NCBI GenBank assembly: GCA_015272515.1 | Contig: JACYLN010000138.1 | Span: 1-44,985, forward strand | DNA length: 44,985 nt | Source: Leptolyngbyaceae cyanobacterium C42_A2020_001 | GTDB taxonomy: Bacteria; Cyanobacteriota; Cyanobacteriia; Leptolyngbyales; Leptolyngbyaceae | Reading direction: 5' to 3' | Shown: positions 43,928-44,985 of the stretch, one piece after another | Position numbering within the stretch: the stretch's first letter is position 1 | How the letters are laid out: each line of letters begins with the position of its first letter | The notes under the pieces: model-generated | The model's input: only the letters and a program-made list of their open reading frames with translations | Told to the model about the DNA's origin: nothing | Databases searched by the model: none | Position numbers and translations under genes: made by a program

Positions 43928-44416
43928 ATGCTCTCTAGTTTTGAACGCCTACTATTTATTCGCGAAGTCCCTATCTTTAAAGAGTTACGGGATGAATTTT
44001 TGGTTAGGCTGGCTTCAGTCATGGATGAGTTAGCGTTTCCAACGAATCACACCATTTTCACAAAGGGGCAAGAAGGGCGATCGCTTTACATCGTGGTATC
44101 CGGTAAAGTGAGAGTCCACATTGAAGATCAAGAACTTGTCCAGCTTGACCAGGGCGCTTGCTTTGGAGAGATGTCCTTGTTTGATGCAGAACCGCGGTCT
44201 GCTTCTGTAACCACGATGGCACCTTCGGAATGCTTGATTTTGACACAGCAACAGCTTTATGAAGCGATTGAGGAAACACCTGGAATTGCTGTGAATGTTA
44301 TCCGGATGCTATCTCGACGCATTCGAGAACTAAATCAAAAGATGAATGCTATGCAGCACACGGTTGGTGCACCACCACCACCCACTCGCCTTTATAAACC
44401 TGTGCAATTACGTTGA
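43928..44416 (+). CDS. cyclic nucleotide-binding (CAP/CRP-sensor) protein
   Basis: From the ATG at 43928 the 162-residue protein is one cNMP-binding domain: FPTNHTIFTKGQEGRSLYIV, VSGKVRVHIEDQELVQLDQG, FGEMSLFDAEPRSASVTTMA (phosphate-binding cassette FGE...PRSA), then a C-terminal helix and a proline tail. No DNA-binding helix-turn-helix follows, so it is a sensor rather than a CRP regulator. FGEMSLFDAEPRSA keeps the Glu and Arg used to bind cAMP or cGMP. It follows the MFS-HEAT gene and probably acts with it. Confidence 0.85.
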   Translation: MLSSFERLLFIREVPIFKELRDEFLVRLASVMDELAFPTNHTIFTKGQEGRSLYIVVSGKVRVHIEDQELVQLDQGACFGEMSLFDAEPRSASVTTMAPSECLILTQQQLYEAIEETPGIAVNVIRMLSRRIRELNQKMNAMQHTVGAPPPPTRLYKPVQLR

Positions 44417-44458
44417 GATTTGCAGGCTTGAAACACTTTCTCCCTGTTCTCGCGTTGT

Positions 44459-44677
44459 TCAGGCGGCAGAAGCTTCCAACCAATCAAAAATTCGATCCAG
44501 GTCTTCTAGAGTAATTAATCCATATTGCCAGAGAACTATTGGTAGCTGGTTTGCCGTAGAATCACCGTGCCGAAGCGCGATCGCGATCGCAGTATCTGAA
44601 ATCGCCAACTCATCCTTCAAAAATTGAATCAACCGAGCATTCACTGGTTCTCCTTGATAAACTTGCATCGCTTTCAT
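44459..44677 (-). CDS. DUF2949 family protein
   Basis: From the ATG at 44677 the 72-residue product reads LIQFLKDELAISDTAIAIAL, then QLPIVLWQYGLITLEDLDRI and a final FDWLE. This is the DUF2949 pattern (FLxxELxIS, LPxVLWQYGLxTLxQLDxIFDWLE) found in cyanobacteria; function is unknown. The frame reaches a TTG at 44710, but the ATG gives the usual length. It converges with the cyclic-nucleotide-binding gene. Confidence 0.85.
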   Translation of the reverse strand: MKAMQVYQGEPVNARLIQFLKDELAISDTAIAIALRHGDSTANQLPIVLWQYGLITLEDLDRIFDWLEASAA

Positions 44678-44710
44678 TAATCTGACACTTTTTGTAAAGT
44701 TTTGCAACAA

Positions 44711-44985
44711 ACTCTCAGAAATCTAAATCGTTAAATTAGCGTAACCGAATCTAAGCAGTTGAGAACGTTACATTTTTATAACGAAACCCGGCAGAGCAGT
44801 ATTTTTATCAGAAAGCTGGTAAGAGTTTATGCACACCCATTTTCCCAAAGGGTCCTATTGCTGTTAGACGCAGCCCTCACTCATTACTTTGCTCTAGGCA
44901 GCCAAAAGCAAAACGGGAGCATGTCAGTTTTGCAAGTCTCTGCATTCGCCCTCATCCCCCAACCCCTTTTCCCAAACTTGGGAGA
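44711..44985. other. gap at the right edge, ending in a repeat fragment
   Basis: I see no gene here. The last 35 bases, with CTCATCCCCCAACCCCTTTT and then CCCAAACTTGGGAGA, are a widely repeated cyanobacterial intergenic motif with a small palindrome; the window cuts it. Confidence 0.5.

Overview
The window is chromosomal DNA from a cyanobacterium, most likely a filamentous one of the Leptolyngbya/Oscillatoria kind. The octamer GCGATCGC (HIP1) is scattered through genes and gaps. Genes typical of oxygenic phototrophs are present: a CpcT/CpeT-type phycobiliprotein lyase, the photosystem II biogenesis protein Thf1/Psb29, a group 2 sigma factor beginning [15 protein letters not shown], and DUF2949. 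Period-7 tandem repeats (STRRs) occur in many gaps. No rRNA, tRNA, CRISPR array, transposase or prophage was seen; the one RNA gene is tmRNA.

Layout. 1-490: tail of a gene, then an attC-like (integron cassette) site. 489-5654: a TpsB/FhaC-type outer-membrane pore, a large calpain-like cysteine protease with two PPC domains, and a lipoprotein. 5715-8965: an SRAP (YedK/HMCES) DNA-crosslink protein divergent from the RNA-binding protein Tex. 9045-9850: two small unknown genes behind a promoter whose start region carries a match to the cyanobacterial LexA box. 10119-12976: a small unknown gene, then an operon of two DoxX membrane proteins and an NDH-2-like flavoprotein behind a strong sigma70-type promoter. 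13068-16937: small unknown genes and clpB, all on the minus strand. 17289-19368: a riboflavin-kinase-like protein and the CpcT-type lyase, divergent from thf1. 19758-23227: a HerA-type ATPase, then a 0.7-kb gap with an unlisted 48-codon reading frame, then a sigma factor. 23345-25535: an ankyrin-SUKH gene broken by a one-base frameshift, and a small DUF6888/DUF6887-like pair. 25715-29619: RNase D-like exonuclease, tmRNA (minus), and a Ser/Thr kinase fused to a periplasmic ligand-binding domain. 29639-35230: secreted and membrane proteins, including an ATPase-less FtsH-type protease, a VanY-type carboxypeptidase, an AEC carrier, an MshEN-domain protein and a CtpA-type protease. 35306-40551: ispG, an RRM protein, a NurA-type nuclease, an alpha/beta hydrolase and infC. 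40760-44677: an ATP/ADP-translocase-like membrane protein with HEAT repeats, a cyclic-nucleotide-binding protein and DUF2949.

Themes. DNA repair recurs: SRAP, HerA, NurA and the predicted LexA-controlled pair. Proteostasis recurs: ClpB, tmRNA, the M41-like and S41 proteases. A third theme is repeat DNA entering genes: heptad repeats lie in frame inside herA, and a G-rich/C-rich inverted repeat lies in frame inside nurA. The items most worth following are the attC-like site, the LexA-box pair, the ankyrin-SUKH frameshift, the hidden reading frame upstream of the sigma factor, and the riboflavin-kinase-like protein next to the bilin lyase.
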